A stretch of 64,000 bases of DNA from Triatoma infestans (GCA_011037195.1 JAAEAF010012228.1:9364-73363), one strand, 5' to 3'. Shown: positions 43,991-56,844, counted from the stretch's first letter. Made by a program: numbers and translations. The notes: a model not told the origin generated them from the sequence alone.

Positions 43991-44923
43991 AGTAAAATTA
44001 GATTGCCTCCTTAAAGGCGAGTCATATAAGATGCAAACAGTCTTGTTTCTCAAAGTGAAGAAAAGTAATATAATTCAACTCTAACTAGCGATATCTAGCG
44101 GCAATACGCGAAAACCGAACATAATTCAAAACAAATCCTAAATACCAACTGATTTGAGGTTATACCAGACGGAACAGGTTATAATCGGACAGGTTATAGT
44201 TGTATTTGAGTTGAATTAATATACATTCACAGATATTTGCACCTTTGAACTTTTTTTATATTCATATAAATTAGAACCAATTAAATGCGGTTGCAGTAAT
44301 ATTCAACACGTGAGTAAATTATTTTTACACTCTCGTTCAGTTGTCCCGCTTGTTCGTGGGGGTCAATACCTGATCTTGAGTGTAGAAAAGCATTACTTTA
44401 CTCACTGTTTGATAAATAACTAATTTATTCTTTTCGGTGAAACCAAATTTATTCCAATTTTAATGGATTTTTCACAAAAAATCAATCTATAAAATTTAAA
44501 TTCTTATCAGAATAATCTTTCAGGTTTGTATTTTTATATATTACATTGTTGGTCGTTTCTTAAACACATTAATCAATTCTGCAATTTCCGCTGATATGCT
44601 TTTTGAGATGACAATACATTACTTTTTTTGAAGATAAGGCGAGCAATTAAACAATTGCCAGTGCGCGCTGACAGACATGAACTGCAACAATTTGTTCATT
44701 CGCGGAATAGAAAGAATTTTAATTTTTTAGTTTCTCAGTTAAACAAAAAACAAAAAAAAAACTTTTGTACGAAGTTGCATAAGTGTATTTCGTTTCTTTG
44801 ATTAAAAAGTTGCCAGTGCGCCTAAAGTGGGACTACTGCTATAAAAACAGGCAACCCTCACTGGCGCATGAATATAGACCATTCCTTAAAAAATATTTCT
44901 TTTTTCAGCAGGAAAAGAAGCTA
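43991..44923. other. Gene-free DNA with short repeats
   Basis: 44157-44195 matches 8145-8180. TTGCCAGTGCGC occurs at 44656 and 44811, and CACTGGCGC at 44862 is inverted to it. Confidence 0.45.
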
Positions 44924-44967
44924 GTTGCTCACTAGCTTGTAATTCGTAATACAAGCTAGTGAGCAAC
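44924..44967. repeat. Perfect 18-bp hairpin
   Basis: GTTGCTCACTAGCTTGTA and its exact complement TACAAGCTAGTGAGCAAC are separated by eight bases. Not followed by a T run; function unknown. Confidence 0.85.
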
Positions 44968-46837
44968 TTAGATATGAACGCTTGAAACAGATTGTCTTAA
45001 CACTATTATATTAAAATATTTTTAAAATTACCACAGTTTTCTTAAGTAAACAGGGATTTGTTTTCTTATTTTCAAACCAGGCCAAACAAAAACTTATTAA
45101 CACTATTTTTACAAATAACAAGAAAATTCATTATCTATATAAAATACAGCACTAAAATAGAAAACTATGAAGTCAAATAGTACGTATAACTTGTGGGGTG
45201 TGCCGTTGCAGTGAATGGAACTAGAACTTAGGGTTACTATAATTCACTTGGGAATGCGTTTGAATGCTCTGGTTAAATGTAAAATCCATAAAATGCGATT
45301 CATTCATTAAAAGTGTTTCCTAGTTTAGCCAATGACCTAGCCCAGACGAAATGACCTTGTTGACCTTCTACCCTTTATTTGATTCATATATTTTTTATGA
45401 AATTTGTGATATGGATTTTATTTTTTAACAATATAAATGAATGACACTGGCGCTGTGAAGAATACACATGTACTCTTCGGTATGAAATGCTTTAAACACT
45501 GAATACCAACAAGTATATTTCCGTTATGCATATTTATATCTTCATGCTAAAGTGTTACAGAAGTCTGTATTTATGAGTGGCTGCTATGGAACTATTCGGA
45601 AAAAGATAAAGGAGTTTTTTTTCTGAAAATGTAAATATATTTGGAATACATTTAAAAACGTAAGTTTCAAAGCAAACAAGGAGATTATTAAAATGCTTTG
45701 GAGATTATTAAAATGGATGGAGACAGTGCTAAATACATCCGCCGCTGTAAAAAAAAAATAACAGAGCCATTAGGCCTAGGATTCAATGTCCAGGAAAATT
45801 CTATTGCGCCTTCGCATTGACCTACGTAAGTTTAAGCATGCCTTCTAAAATTCTATTTTTTCAGCAATTTCATGACCTGGCACGGTTCTAGGAGAGATTA
45901 CTCCTTCTGTGCAACCAGAATTCTTTTGTGAATATGGCAGCATCGCAATCCATCGATATAGTGAAACCTCCTCTATCTTCGAACGGAATATGCAGGCACT
46001 CAGATTCTTCAGGTACCCTGTGAGTTTATAATGTTATGTGGGAAAGTCAGTTAGCACACGCAGTATTTTTTGCTCAAATTCATTTTTGCAAGCTTCAGAT
46101 ATTTCCCAACATAGCTGTCCAGAAGAATATTACAGCAGTAGACACGGGAGGTTTTCTATAACAGTACAATGTTATTCTGGCTTCCTCCCTATTTATAAGT
46201 AGTTCTGTTCACTTTTCCTTAAAAGCTTTTCATCCCGCCATAGCTTCAGTTTCCCTCTGAAAATTGAGATTGTAGATTACCAGTCATCTCGTTAAAATGG
46301 TATCCAAGAAAAAGTAACACTATCCCATCTCTGTAATCTCTTCCTGTTTATGACTTTACCTAGGTATTCCCAATTCAATCTCATACATATAAATCAAGAT
46401 CTAGTACCTAGACCTTCGGTTAGGATCGCAACCTCCTCGTTTCGAGATTAAACTGGACACAATTTCTTATTGCATAAATTTTGCCTGAAGATATGCTGGA
46501 TCATGCCACCTCCGATTGACCTTCACCCATTCCAATCCCAATCCCCTCAAGGTACCTAATCACATGTTCCTATTTAGTTCTGAAAAACCATTTTTAGACT
46601 TATCAAACGAACCATCATCAGAAAGTTAATTTTATTCCAATAAACCTAACAAACAGAAACACTGGGTTAGATCTATCCTAGAAAGCCTATTTGTGGTGTC
46701 CTATCAATGTGGTTTGATTTTGATTCTGATTCCCGATGGTTGTGCCGTAATTTCGATGTTCTACATTGATCACTTCGAAATCATTTTTTCAACAGGTTTT
46801 TTCAGGGTAGTTTTTGGTTTGAACCAAATATGGATTA
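44968..46837. other. No gene recognised
   Basis: 45750-46680 is less AT-rich and could be old coding DNA, but neither strand gives a motif I can name. Confidence 0.3.
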
Positions 46838-47182
46838 AATATGTTGTGAAAAAATTGGGTGAGGAACGGTCAAGACAAAACATTCAATTATGCCAACGTT
46901 TAGACAGAGTTTCCTGTCTTTATCAAGGCTTTAATATATAGAAAGTCGTGAAGTTGTGGAGAAAGAATTTTTAAACATACACATTTGTTACATCGTGGAT
47001 AAATAAAAAATAAATAAAAGTTACTAGTTTCTTGTCTAAAATCATCTACGATGATTTCTTTCTCCACATCTTCACGGCTTTCTATATATTAAGCCTTGAT
47101 AAAGACAGGAAACACTGGCATAATTGAATGTTTTTTCTGGACCGATCCTCACCAAATTTCGTCATAACATAATTCATCAACG
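46838..47182. mobile_element. Family E inverted pair with hammerhead-like arm
   Basis: Arms 46838-46973 and 47040-47182 are inverted copies (AAAACATTCAATTATGCCA, CCTGTCTTTATCAAGGCTT, TATATAGAAAGTCGTGAAG). The left arm, minus strand, has CTTGATAAAGACAG...CTGTCTAAACGTTGGC, a stem-loop followed by AAACGTT. The right arm has lost part of this. Confidence 0.55.
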
Positions 47183-48424
47183 GTCAACAAATTCTTTTAT
47201 ATATGGATTAAACTTCTGCTTATATCAAATCACTGACGAGGTCTCCCTCCGAAGACCATACTGTTATTCAGTATAATGATCGCGTAAGCATAAAACATCA
47301 ATGTTAATCCTCATACTTAACGTAAGGAGACTATAAAAATGCACAAATTAGGTAAATGAAATTCTCCCTTATCTAGGTTACATTCATGATTGTAGTCACA
47401 CTGATTATCACCTTTCTTCGGAAAAGATTTACAAGCATAGAAGAACATAATGGGAACTTTTGTTCTTTAAGGATTTCTAATAGTATCTACCCGGGACTGA
47501 ATTAGAAAATATTTCTTGTATGAAGATGAGAGGCGCTCTGACCGGTATTCAGCTTAGTGGCTTAATAAATGTTCGTTTTTTATACTGAGAACTTTCTAAA
47601 ATCCGTCAGAAATGCACTATGAATGGAAAGAAATCATAAGGTAGATTGCTGCTAATCAAGGAGATTACAAAAAGAAGTGTTATCTGTCAAAATATTTACT
47701 ATGGACTGGAAGAAGAAGATTTGGAAAATGTTTCTAGTCAGGAATTTGGAACAAATATTACTATTTTTATAAAAACTGACAAGGCAGAAAGAAGATAATA
47801 AATAAATTAATTAGAAGTATATTGTTATTGGTCAATGGTATTTATAATCAAAACTAGTTAAATAATGAACTAGAGAAACTGTTAACTGTAACAATTAACT
47901 AACTTTAACACAAATAAAAACCAAATTAAATTAGATATATATTTAGAGAAATATATATATTTTAATACTTGGAATTAACTTTCTAAAAATAAATTCTTTT
48001 AAAAGAAACAAAACCTATTTAAATAGAAATAAAACAATCTATGAAAATAGACAAATACAATGTTCAAGTTAACTTTAACCTTTCGCTGGTGAAGCCGTGT
48101 TAAGTTGATAATAATCTAGAAGAGCTTGAGCAACAATTTCTTATACGTGAATTCTCTTCCCTTCACATATATTATCTTGGTCACAAAAAAACCACACAAG
48201 ATCTTTCATTGCTTTTAGTTTTTGTAAAGCTTTTTACGTTCACTTTCTTTTTACTAGAATGGCTCTTAAATAATTATTTAAAAACAAAAGAGGGGGAAAC
48301 AATTTTTTAATATAATTAGATTTTACGCATATTTCTACTTGTCCCTTTTTATGTTTACTGATGTAATACTTATCTTTCTTTTTTCTCTTGTTGCTGTCAA
48401 CAAGAATGATGGAATTATTTATTT
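47183..48424. other. Gene-free AT-rich DNA
   Basis: A segment GACAAGGCAGAAAGAAGA(T/C)AATAAAT with flanks occurs at 47779 and again at 49119, so both belong to a further repeat family. Confidence 0.45.
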
Positions 48425-48690
48425 TAAGGTCCATCTGCTTACGAAAAAATATGTTTTTTAGCGAATAGTGTGTATAACTAAATATTCCAAGAAAAATTGC
48501 AGAAAGTTCAAATTTGATATGCCATTTGACATTAAAGTTTCGGATAAAATCCTATTTCCAAATGTGCGGCTATCTTGGAACGTTTTTTTTGTTGTTCCAT
48601 TTCCCCATGATTATCAATGAGATCGGCTTCAACAGTTTCTGTTTTTTAAATTTCCTACACTAATAACAAGATCTCACACTTTTATCTGGG
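48425..48690 (-). repeat. Family B copy, decayed
   Basis: GTCCATCTGCTTACGAAAAAA, AGCGAATAGTGTG and GAAAAATTGCAGAAAGTTCAA in reverse order. Confidence 0.45.
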
Positions 48691-48699
48691 AGTTTATCC

Positions 48700-48860
48700 A
48701 GCATCATTGCATGCTTTTTTTTTTTTTTGTTTGTTTATGAACGATTTCGGATTCTCGTCTATCGTCAAATTAAGGCTATGAAGTTCTTGTAGGAGAGATG
48801 AGTTAATGTTTCTGTAATGCACCACACTTATTGGTTGGTTTAAGTATGCTATGACGGATA
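48700..48860 (-). repeat. Family C repeat, second copy
   Basis: Aligns with 5615-5770. Minus-strand core at 48740-48767: TTGACGA, hairpin GA-CGA-TC-like, CCGAAATCGT. Here the GAAA side is kept but the first C is T. Confidence 0.45.
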
Positions 48861-49330
48861 AAAGATGTCCCACATGTTATCAAACATTACACAGACCCAT
48901 ATCCACATACACATAACACGCAACTTAAGATATTTTCAGAAAAACTGATTCAAACTCTATCAATGAAAAGAATGAGGACGTCATAGAGATCACAAAAGAC
49001 GTATTTTTTATCACAGGATTTGCTAATGACTAACCAGGAAAGAAAAAACATTTGAAAAATCTTTCCCGTCAGGAATTTGAGACTAACTGTACCATTTATA
49101 CAAAAAAAAAAACCTGACAAGGCAGAAAGAAGACAATAAATTAATTAGAAGTATCATTGTTATTGGTTGTTAAACCAATGTTGACCAATTTCAAGTTTTC
49201 GATTAACCGGAAGGAAGTACATTTTACAGTGTAGATTTTTTTGTTTTTTTTTTTGTTATCTCAAACAAAACAGTTATAACAATTTTCTTTAAATTTAGCA
49301 AGAATAAGCCTATCATTGTAATTTAATATA

Positions 49331-50400
49331 GGGTGGGGCTTGTTGTTAAAGTGTAATTTTTAAAAATTCGGCTGAGATAAGCACTTCCCCTAGGTGGTCA
49401 AAGTTGAGAGATATGCGAGTGCTGTTTGTTGTAAACAGTTCCCGCTAAGATTCTGTTGCATATGGCGGCATTGTGTGACTTTCCTCGAAATATCAAAATG
49501 AATGCTACATTTTATTATTGAAACCGAAAGCTGTGATCTGGCAACTACTAAAGGTAAGGCTTTCATACTTACGCTGCTAATTCATGCAGCCTTTAACAAT
49601 AATTTCAATCCAATATGGTTGCGCTAGTATTCTTTGACCTATGTGTTTACGGATTATTTAGTGAAATAGCGTCGTCAGTGGGGTTAGTTGTTACACGGCA
49701 GATCTTAAAAGAAATAAGGCCAAAAACAAGAAAAACGAGAAAGTTGACAATTCTAACAAAAAGAAAATCTGTGTCTCCAAAGCTGAGAACAAGAATCAAA
49801 AAAATAATTTGCCATCATCAAGTTCCGGCGAAGAAGATGAGGGACTGGCTGAAATGTCCAAAACCATGGCCGCAATCAAAAGGTGGAGAAAATTGGGTTG
49901 AGTTCACGCAGTGCAAAAGATGGAACCCATTCAAAATGTGTTAAAAATGACCCTAGATATATTTGCCACAATTGTAACTCGGACTTTAGAGGGTAGTGAC
50001 AGTGAATAGAAAGAGAATGAATGTTCAAGCATTTAAGTTTGTAATAATCCATGTTTAGATCATAATCAAGCTGCTATTATTACTAAAATAATAAGACCTG
50101 ATAATTTGTTTATTGAATATATTTCAGTTTTATTTCCTTAAAATAAACACTGAAACATGTATTTTATACATTGTAACAACAAGCCCCACCAAAGGGCACG
50201 TTGTTACAGTATGTGCATTTTAATAGTATTTGAATTTTTTATATATTACTTCATTTTGAAAAATCTCAAAAAAGTATATAATTAGTAGAATTAAATGAGG
50301 CAACAAATTAATCAATTTTCAGCAATTTTGATTGCAACATACAGCAATTAAAAAAATGATAGCTGAAATTTGTAACAACAAACAAGCCCCATCCTACCCT
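49331..50400 (+). mobile_element. Pogo-like DNA transposon relic
   Basis: Left end GGGTGGGGCTTGTTGTTA (49331) and inverted right ends TAACAACAAGCCCCACC (50174-50190) and TGTAACAACAAACAAGCCCC (50371). TA precedes the left end. Inside is the C-terminal end of a transposase, but the catalytic region is deleted. Two right ends suggest a second copy or internal duplication. Confidence 0.55.
49615..49990 (+). pseudogene. Transposase C-terminus with PHD-like zinc finger, one frameshift
   Basis: The first frame (ATG 49615, stop 49942) carries a K/R-rich segment then ENWVEFTQCKRWN. From 49928 a second frame continues HSKCVKNDPRYICHNCNSDF and stops at 49988. Joined by a single-base shift they form a C-x2-C..H-x2-C..C-x2-C style finger (first Cys now Phe) like those closing many pogo/Tigger-type transposases. 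The GEEDEGLAEMS segment of the other frame also looks coding. No catalytic domain. Confidence 0.55.
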
Positions 50401-51540
50401 ACATATTTCTAACAACACGGATATTGGAGTGGTAGTGATGAATCTATGAGTTAAACTCAACTTTAAAGTGTGGCTGCAAGTTCTGCTAGTAGGAGAGGAT
50501 GCTTTTAACAACAGAAGACAGAAGAGGAAGCTTTAATACAATGTATAGGCATAAACTTATGGCACAAGAGCCCATGAAGGGCCAAGGCTTGCCAGACGGC
50601 GATTTATACGAGGGGGGGAGAACTCCTCACCGTTTAGTTCCGGCTTCACTATCTAACAATGAAGGCAAATCTAAGTAAAACTTTTGCCTCAAACCTGCCA
50701 ATTATAATTCCCATCGTCTTTATTTATGTAACAATAATTTATTATTTAAACCTTTAATAAAAAATTATTGATAAATATTTAAAGAAAAATTGACAATTAA
50801 AATTCAAATAATTTCAGTAAGAGAAAGTCGTCGGTGTTAAGTGTTCCAAAATAAATATATTTTTTTTAAAGACTGACTAAGTTGGTGTCATAAATCAATG
50901 GATATTATACCAAGGGATTAATGTCAAAAACTGTCTAAAAAAAAAATCAGACAGTGATATGTAACGGTTTTATATCCTATGTATGGGGAAAGTGGAGATT
51001 TAATTTATTGCATTTTGTTTTAAAACGAATGCGGTTATATTTTTTATACTATAGGAGAATAAATTGTTCTTTTATTAATTCTAAGAATACGTACTATAAA
51101 ATGCAAGGATTAATAAATGAATAATAATATCTACTGAATTAAACAAAACTTTTTAATTTAAGTGATGTTTTATTTACCCTTTCTTATCACAAAATATTTG
51201 AGAAGAACCACTCTTACACATTTCAGTTCCAAGTTTACCGATAGGAGCGCTAGTGAGTCTGTTAAGTAAACGACAACTGAGTTGTATAAGGAATTTACCA
51301 TCGTTTTAAAAATTATAATATATTTAAATTACAATAAAGGATATAAAAAAAATACTGGTGAAATATAAAGGTAACCACTAAAAGAATGTTGTCTAATCAA
51401 AAGGGGAAGGTTAACTTCAGAAAGGTTATAGGAAACAATAGGATAAATTTAAACAAAATTATTAGGTTGTGTTTTCTGATATTTAATTTAAGAATTACTG
51501 CAATCTTGCCGTACTTTCGAAACTGTTCTGAGAGTCCGAT
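50401..51540. other. Gene-free AT-rich DNA
   Basis: 50818-50850 (GTAAGAGAAAGTCGTCGGTG) is a family B 5' end in minus orientation. Confidence 0.45.
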
Positions 51541-51546
51541 CAAATG

Positions 51547-51548
<2 letters not shown>

Positions 51549-51577
<29 letters not shown>

Positions 51578-51580
51578 CTG
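51549..51580. repeat. Poly-T run
   Basis: About 30 T, next to a family B copy. Confidence 0.9.
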
Positions 51581-52060
51581 AAATTGGTATTTATGAGGAC
51601 AGGATAACATAAAAACGGAAAATTGCATAAAGCTGAAACTTGTGGCGTTTCGATTAGATGCTACCAGGAGATGGGGGAATAAAGTTTTGGTAAAAACGAT
51701 TCCAACGTTTTCCTTTGAACTTGGTATATCAACCAATCATGATAGGAGCTACAAGTTTGATTTGAAACATTTTCAGAAAAAAATCATTTAAGACGCGGTG
51801 TGGGAGAGGGGTGACGTTCGGGTTTCCTCTAAAGTACCATTTTAATATATTATACGATTCCATCTTCTATATAATATTAATAAGAATTTATTATATAGCC
51901 AAAATTATGATTGGGAAAAAAAACTGTGTTTACCGGAAGTAACCATTTTTTTCTAATTATTGTTCGGAAGCAAATAACCCGTATAAATATATAAATAAAT
52001 GAGAATTATGTAAATCGAAGTAAGAGGAAGTCGTGTGATTGTTCACAAATTAAGAAATTT
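51581..52060 (-). repeat. Family B copy
   Basis: GTTTCGATTAGATGCTACCA, ACGATTCCAACGTTTTC, AAGACGCGGTGTGGGAGGGG and CGAAGTAAGAGGAAGTCGTG in reverse order. Confidence 0.6.
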
Positions 52061-52879
52061 TAATTTAATATTATTCCTCCTAACTTTAAAATTTATTTGG
52101 TTCATAAGTTGGCAGCATTGTCCGTTTTCTTTACACTCACTTTAAACCACTGATTTTAGTGGAATATTTGTCACATTATTCAACTGCTGTTGAAAAAAAA
52201 AAGAAAAATTTAAAATCTTTACAGGGCAGAATTATGTACTAGGTAATGTGAAGGCAAACAAAATTCTTTGTCAATTATTTTTTTTATTAATTGGAATTTG
52301 AAAAACGAAGTCATAGAAAGTTATGACGAGGTTTCACATAGAGATTACTCTTTTTTTTTTAAATAGGTACGTTAGTCAGCCCACTTATTAAATATCTCGT
52401 TGACAATTTATCAGAATCCGGGTTGGACGGTCATTACATTACAATCTTAATAATAATCATCAACATCATATATAAGAGAAACTATGATATATATAATAAT
52501 AATATATAAACTAGATCTAGTTATTGTACTAGATATGAAAGCTGTATCTATAAAGTTATAATAACAGTTGAATAGCGTGAGGTGGTATGCATACGTGCAA
52601 AAGTTAACTATGAGGTTGAATACTTCCACCAACCGAAATATTTTGTTTCTATATCCATGTATGAAGACGTGATTTTTGTTAACACACCACTATAAATACA
52701 TAATATACTATGTATATAATACAGTGGGGAATAAGTGGATGTATGTAACTTGATCTAGCCAATCGACGTGAAATTAGGAATATGTTACGTGTTTCAGAAC
52801 TAAAATTTCACGCTTATTTTCTTTTGTGAGAAAATTTTAAAATCAGGAAAACCTCAGAGCAACTGTCGGCAGTGCTGGA

Positions 52880-52990
52880 AAACATCAGAGAATTTATTTT
52901 CTCGCGATTCTCTGTTTCACTTTGTGGTCATCGACCAGTTTTATAAGCGCTCGTTTCTGGACGCTTTGATTTAAACAGCGAGATCGCAGG
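52880..52990 (-). repeat. Possible family A remnant
   Basis: CACTTTGTGGTCATCGACCAGTTTTATAAGCGCTCG keeps the stem I side and a decayed stem II. Confidence 0.4.
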
Positions 52991-54960
52991 AAGTGATGGT
53001 GAATATGAGGACTCAAGCACTGGCACTAATACAATTTATATTTTATCCGATTTACCTAGAACGGAGAAGAGTTTATATAGAGTTAGATACAGGACATCAT
53101 ATCGGTGTTAAGCTTCGCCCATTGCCAAAACTTTCTAGTAGCTGTGACGTCATTTAACTCCGCCCACAGGTTTTCACACCTAAGTTGTCGAGCTATAATG
53201 GCCGAACGATGAGGATGATGATTACTGGTTAGTAGCGTGATGAATGTAGAATGGTGTAGCGTTGATGCCTGCGAATTCCTTGAAGTGTGATATGTCTAGT
53301 TAGAACTCTTGCTAGTTCTAATGGTAGTGAGCTAGTGTGGCTAATTCGAAAGATAAAATTAATGTAGCGACTGATGTTTTTACTCTTAGGTTTATTAGTG
53401 ACTGCTGTAATCTTCAGAGTATTGAACCACTCTTGAAAGATTATTTGGAAGACTGACTGGAACTCTTTAAAGCAAAGTTGGTGACTCACATCAGCTTCTC
53501 AAATGGTCAGTTTCTCTGTCCGATTTCTCTTACAGATAAAGAGAAGAGCTTCTAAGTGAAAGGTAGGCTGTACTGGTTGAAGCCCATTCGCCAAGACATT
53601 GCAATTGGCGTAGCGAACAGTAATGCGTAGTTGACGCGACGATGAGCGCGTGGTACGCGATGGTAGCGCAGTGATGCGGTGGCTGATGGAACTATAAAGT
53701 TCAGCTTTTATGTGCGAATCTACTGGCGATTGTTTTCATTACATTTCTATCACCAGTGGCTGCAAAACGCTAGTATGTTGTGAAAACTGATTTTACGTTA
53801 TAAGGTCGGTCAGTGATATTATATTGTACTATACATTGCAGATGGTCTTTCGTTGCTAAGACTACTTTCGAACAGTAAAATCATTCGTCCTCAAAGAGTG
53901 AACGAAACAGTTGGTTTGTAGATAGACTTCTTGCGTGGTTACCGAAGAAAATTTCACCTAACAGAAGACTTGTTACTTTAAAGGACCGACGGAACTTTTA
54001 AGCTACTTGTAGATACCTTAACTTACATTTGATGAAAAAGCGATATAAGAACGGTTAGTAAACTTGTAATGTGCAGACTGGAATATTAGTATTTCCTGCT
54101 GCAGTAATAAATCCTACAATACTTAAAAAAAAATACAAGCTGAAAGTTCACTCATGCAGCAGATGTAATGATGAAGGGTCTATAGTATATGGAGATATAC
54201 AAAAAATAATACATTCCGCTAAAGAAAAATAGAGTATGCACACTTTCGATTTGAAGTGGTTATTTAACGCGCAAGGGTGGCGTCATTCAGACTGCTGTAT
54301 GTAGCATCAGCCGTCGTCATAATGGCGTGGGAAAATTAGTATCGGGTGGTATCCACCCCTTCATATGGTGATAAACCCCGTCGTTCATTATTGTACGACA
54401 AATCTCTACACTATTTGTTCTGTTTATCAAGTACATACTAGTATTATTGCACTTGACACCTGAAAGAATGCGAAATCATATTTCTAATGAGATATGCTGC
54501 AAGTACATTCATAACAATGTGGAGTCTTAATTGAAGTGCAGCAAAGTTCAAGCATGAAAGAACGTGCAGACATTAAAAATCGCTATGCTGTTAATGATCT
54601 TAATACCTTCTAGATGGGCTAAGTTTATTAGCATTAACCAATCGATTATGACGTTGTGGTCCACCCACTTTCTTGGGCCAATCCATTCAAGTCAAGCACA
54701 AAATCCTCTCCAACCCCCAATTAAATCCTTTTTCCTCAAAGACCCTCCTTTATATTTCATATAACTATCTCTCTATACATTTGTTCCTGAGCATTCTAGT
54801 ACAGTAGTCCATTTTACTTTATCTTACAGCTCTGCTAACACTCTATTTACACATATAGTATTCTTTTAGAATGGAAAAACCTGAAAAGTTCAAAAATTGC
54901 GATTCCATTTAGCTGTTTTTTTCCCCTTAATTTAGAAATACATTTTCCGGTGCCTAAAAT
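52991..54960. other. No gene recognised
   Basis: Less AT-rich than average. 53590-53690 is a run of GCG/ACGCGA words with no known motif. No usable ORF. Confidence 0.35.
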
Positions 54961-54961
54961 T

Positions 54962-55670
54962 TCATCCTTCTATCTTTTCCCTCCATACTTCTTTGTTTTT
55001 CCACATGTCCTCTTCTATATTGCTATCTCGCATAATATTTTGGACTTGTTGCCTCCAAGTTATGGCTGGTCTTCCATTTTTCCTTCTTACAGGCGGTATC
55101 CAATCCATAATTTTCCTTGTCAATCTTTCTTCTTTCATTCTTTTTGTGTGGCCATACCATATTAATTGCCTCATTTCTATAAACTCCACAATTGAGTTCT
55201 GGACTTTCATTTTTCTTCTCACCACTTCATTTCGGATTTTTATTTTCACTGATATTCTGGTAGAGCGCCGCCAAAAGTCCATCTCTGATGCCAATAAATT
55301 TGCCTTCAATCTTGATGGAAGCGTCCAAACTTCTGACCCATAGAATATGATGCTTCTGATTACTGTTTTAAAAATTCTACTTTTAGCGTCAACTATAACC
55401 TGTTTATCCCACAATAACGCCGTTTAATGTAGAAATTGCCCACTTATCCAAGTTAATCCTTGATTTGATCTCTTTATCCTGTCTTCCTTCTTTTGTTATT
55501 TTCACTCGTAGATATTTATATTCCTCGGTATGGCTAATTGTTCCCATTTCTTCTTCCAGTACCAGGTCCTGACTTACTTCTCCTATTGCTAGATATCTAC
55601 ATTTATTCATGTTTACCTTAAGCCCCAGTTATTATGTCCATTTAGCACTTCTTGAGCTAATTAGTATACA
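54962..55670 (-). pseudogene. RTE-like LINE RT, C-terminal end, frameshifted
   Basis: The first frame (55610 down to 55404) has KVNMNKCRYLAIGE, then EEYKYLRVKITKEGRQDKEI, the end of the RT palm/thumb (FKYLGxxIT..G). After a frameshift near 55410 a 150-aa frame continues: RIFKTVIRSIIFYGSEVWTL, RRSTRISVKIKIRNEVVRR, IEMRQLIWYGHTKRMKEERL, RKNGRPAITWRQQV. This is the standard C-terminal signature of RTE/BovB-style LINEs (LLYGSETW, RRLRWIGHVxRM, GRPxxTWRR). 5' truncated; the YADD box is not included. Confidence 0.85.
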
Positions 55671-56394
55671 ACACATGCTTGTTCAGCATAGGTTGTTTTA
55701 TGGTGCCGCATAACGACGCTATAAATGCAATGTACTGCGCAAGGCCATGCGAATGTAGCATTCGTCCTGGCTGCCAGATTAAGTAAAAAGGCTCTGCGAA
55801 GCCTACTGAAAAGATATTTTGTAAATTGAAAGAGCGATTTCACTGTATAACCAAGTCTCAAATAACAGGGAATGATAAAGCATCAAGAGGTCTAAGATCT
55901 GTAATACTGTGCAAGAAGATTATTTAAACCGCAAGCTATAAATGTCTTCAACCATTGAAGGGAACAAGAAATATTTCTAACCATTATAATATCAAGAAGT
56001 TATATGTTCGGCCAAAGCTGCTGCTCATCTCTCACTCTTTGTCTCGCTCACTCTCTACTCCTTTACTCATACTCTCAGAGGAGAGTAAAACATAAAATAT
56101 ACATCGTCAGTTAACAACGTTCCTAATATGTTTCTTATTTTAACAATCATTTACCATCCAATAACCACCAATTCACTATATTAGACTTATGGTTTTCTAA
56201 TATTTCATTATGGAGAACTGGGATACATTAATCTATACAAAGCCTTTTGGATGTTGGAAAAGTTACATAAGTGTCTATTAAGTTTGAAGTGTAGTTTTTA
56301 ATATAATCTAAATAAGAAACAAATGGGGTGGGAAGTATTTACACATAAATTACTTTTGTAAAGATCTTGGAAGTAAATTGTTACAGGAAATATC
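55671..56394. other. Gene-free DNA
   Basis: No element recognised; a C+T-rich stretch at 56028-56075. Confidence 0.45.
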
Positions 56395-56680
56395 TCGTGT
56401 GAAACACGCACACGACTATGTTTTATTGTTATTATTACAATTATATATATATAAAATGACAATTTTTTTTTTATTAAACTTCATATTTTGACTCATTTGT
56501 TCTTACATAAATTTAGGGGGGGGGGGGGTTGTTATCGCAAATTCGGTAGATAGATTTTCTTCAAATTTAAGAATGGTAATACTTGTAATGTATATTAATA
56601 TTACATAAGTGTTTAATTATACATTATACTGAAGTGTGGTACTTTCGAGAAAAGCTTAATGTTACTATTCCACTGTAAAG
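56395..56680 (+). repeat. Family B 5' part, split from 57895-58208
   Basis: TCTCGTGTGAAACACGCACACG and TTCGGTAGATAGATTTTCTTC. The matching later part is at 57895, beyond the LINE, so the LINE and a short unrelated block (56681-56830) lie between two halves of one copy. A G run of about 13 is at 56516-56528. Confidence 0.5.
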
Positions 56681-56844
56681 GCAAGAGAGAGAACACAAGC
56701 CCGACCGAGAAAAAACAGACTCTCTCTGGTACTCTCTGACTTAAGCAGGCTAGAGTGGGGAGAACCTGTGCATATAAGCCAGTGAGAGATCTAGACATCC
56801 ATCTATCAGATTCAACCATATACATCACATCATGTCATAACTCT

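Noticed and set aside
45750..46680. Possible RT remnant on the minus strand (LGYHFNEMTG-like, WEYLGKVIN-like)
   Set aside because: Matches are too short and scattered over frames to name a domain.
53590..53690. GCG-rich stretch as a CpG-type promoter
   Set aside because: No adjacent gene, no core promoter element and no repeat partner seen.
54950..55343. Plus-strand frames of 71 and 116 aa
   Set aside because: Antisense shadows of the RTE-like RT on the minus strand.
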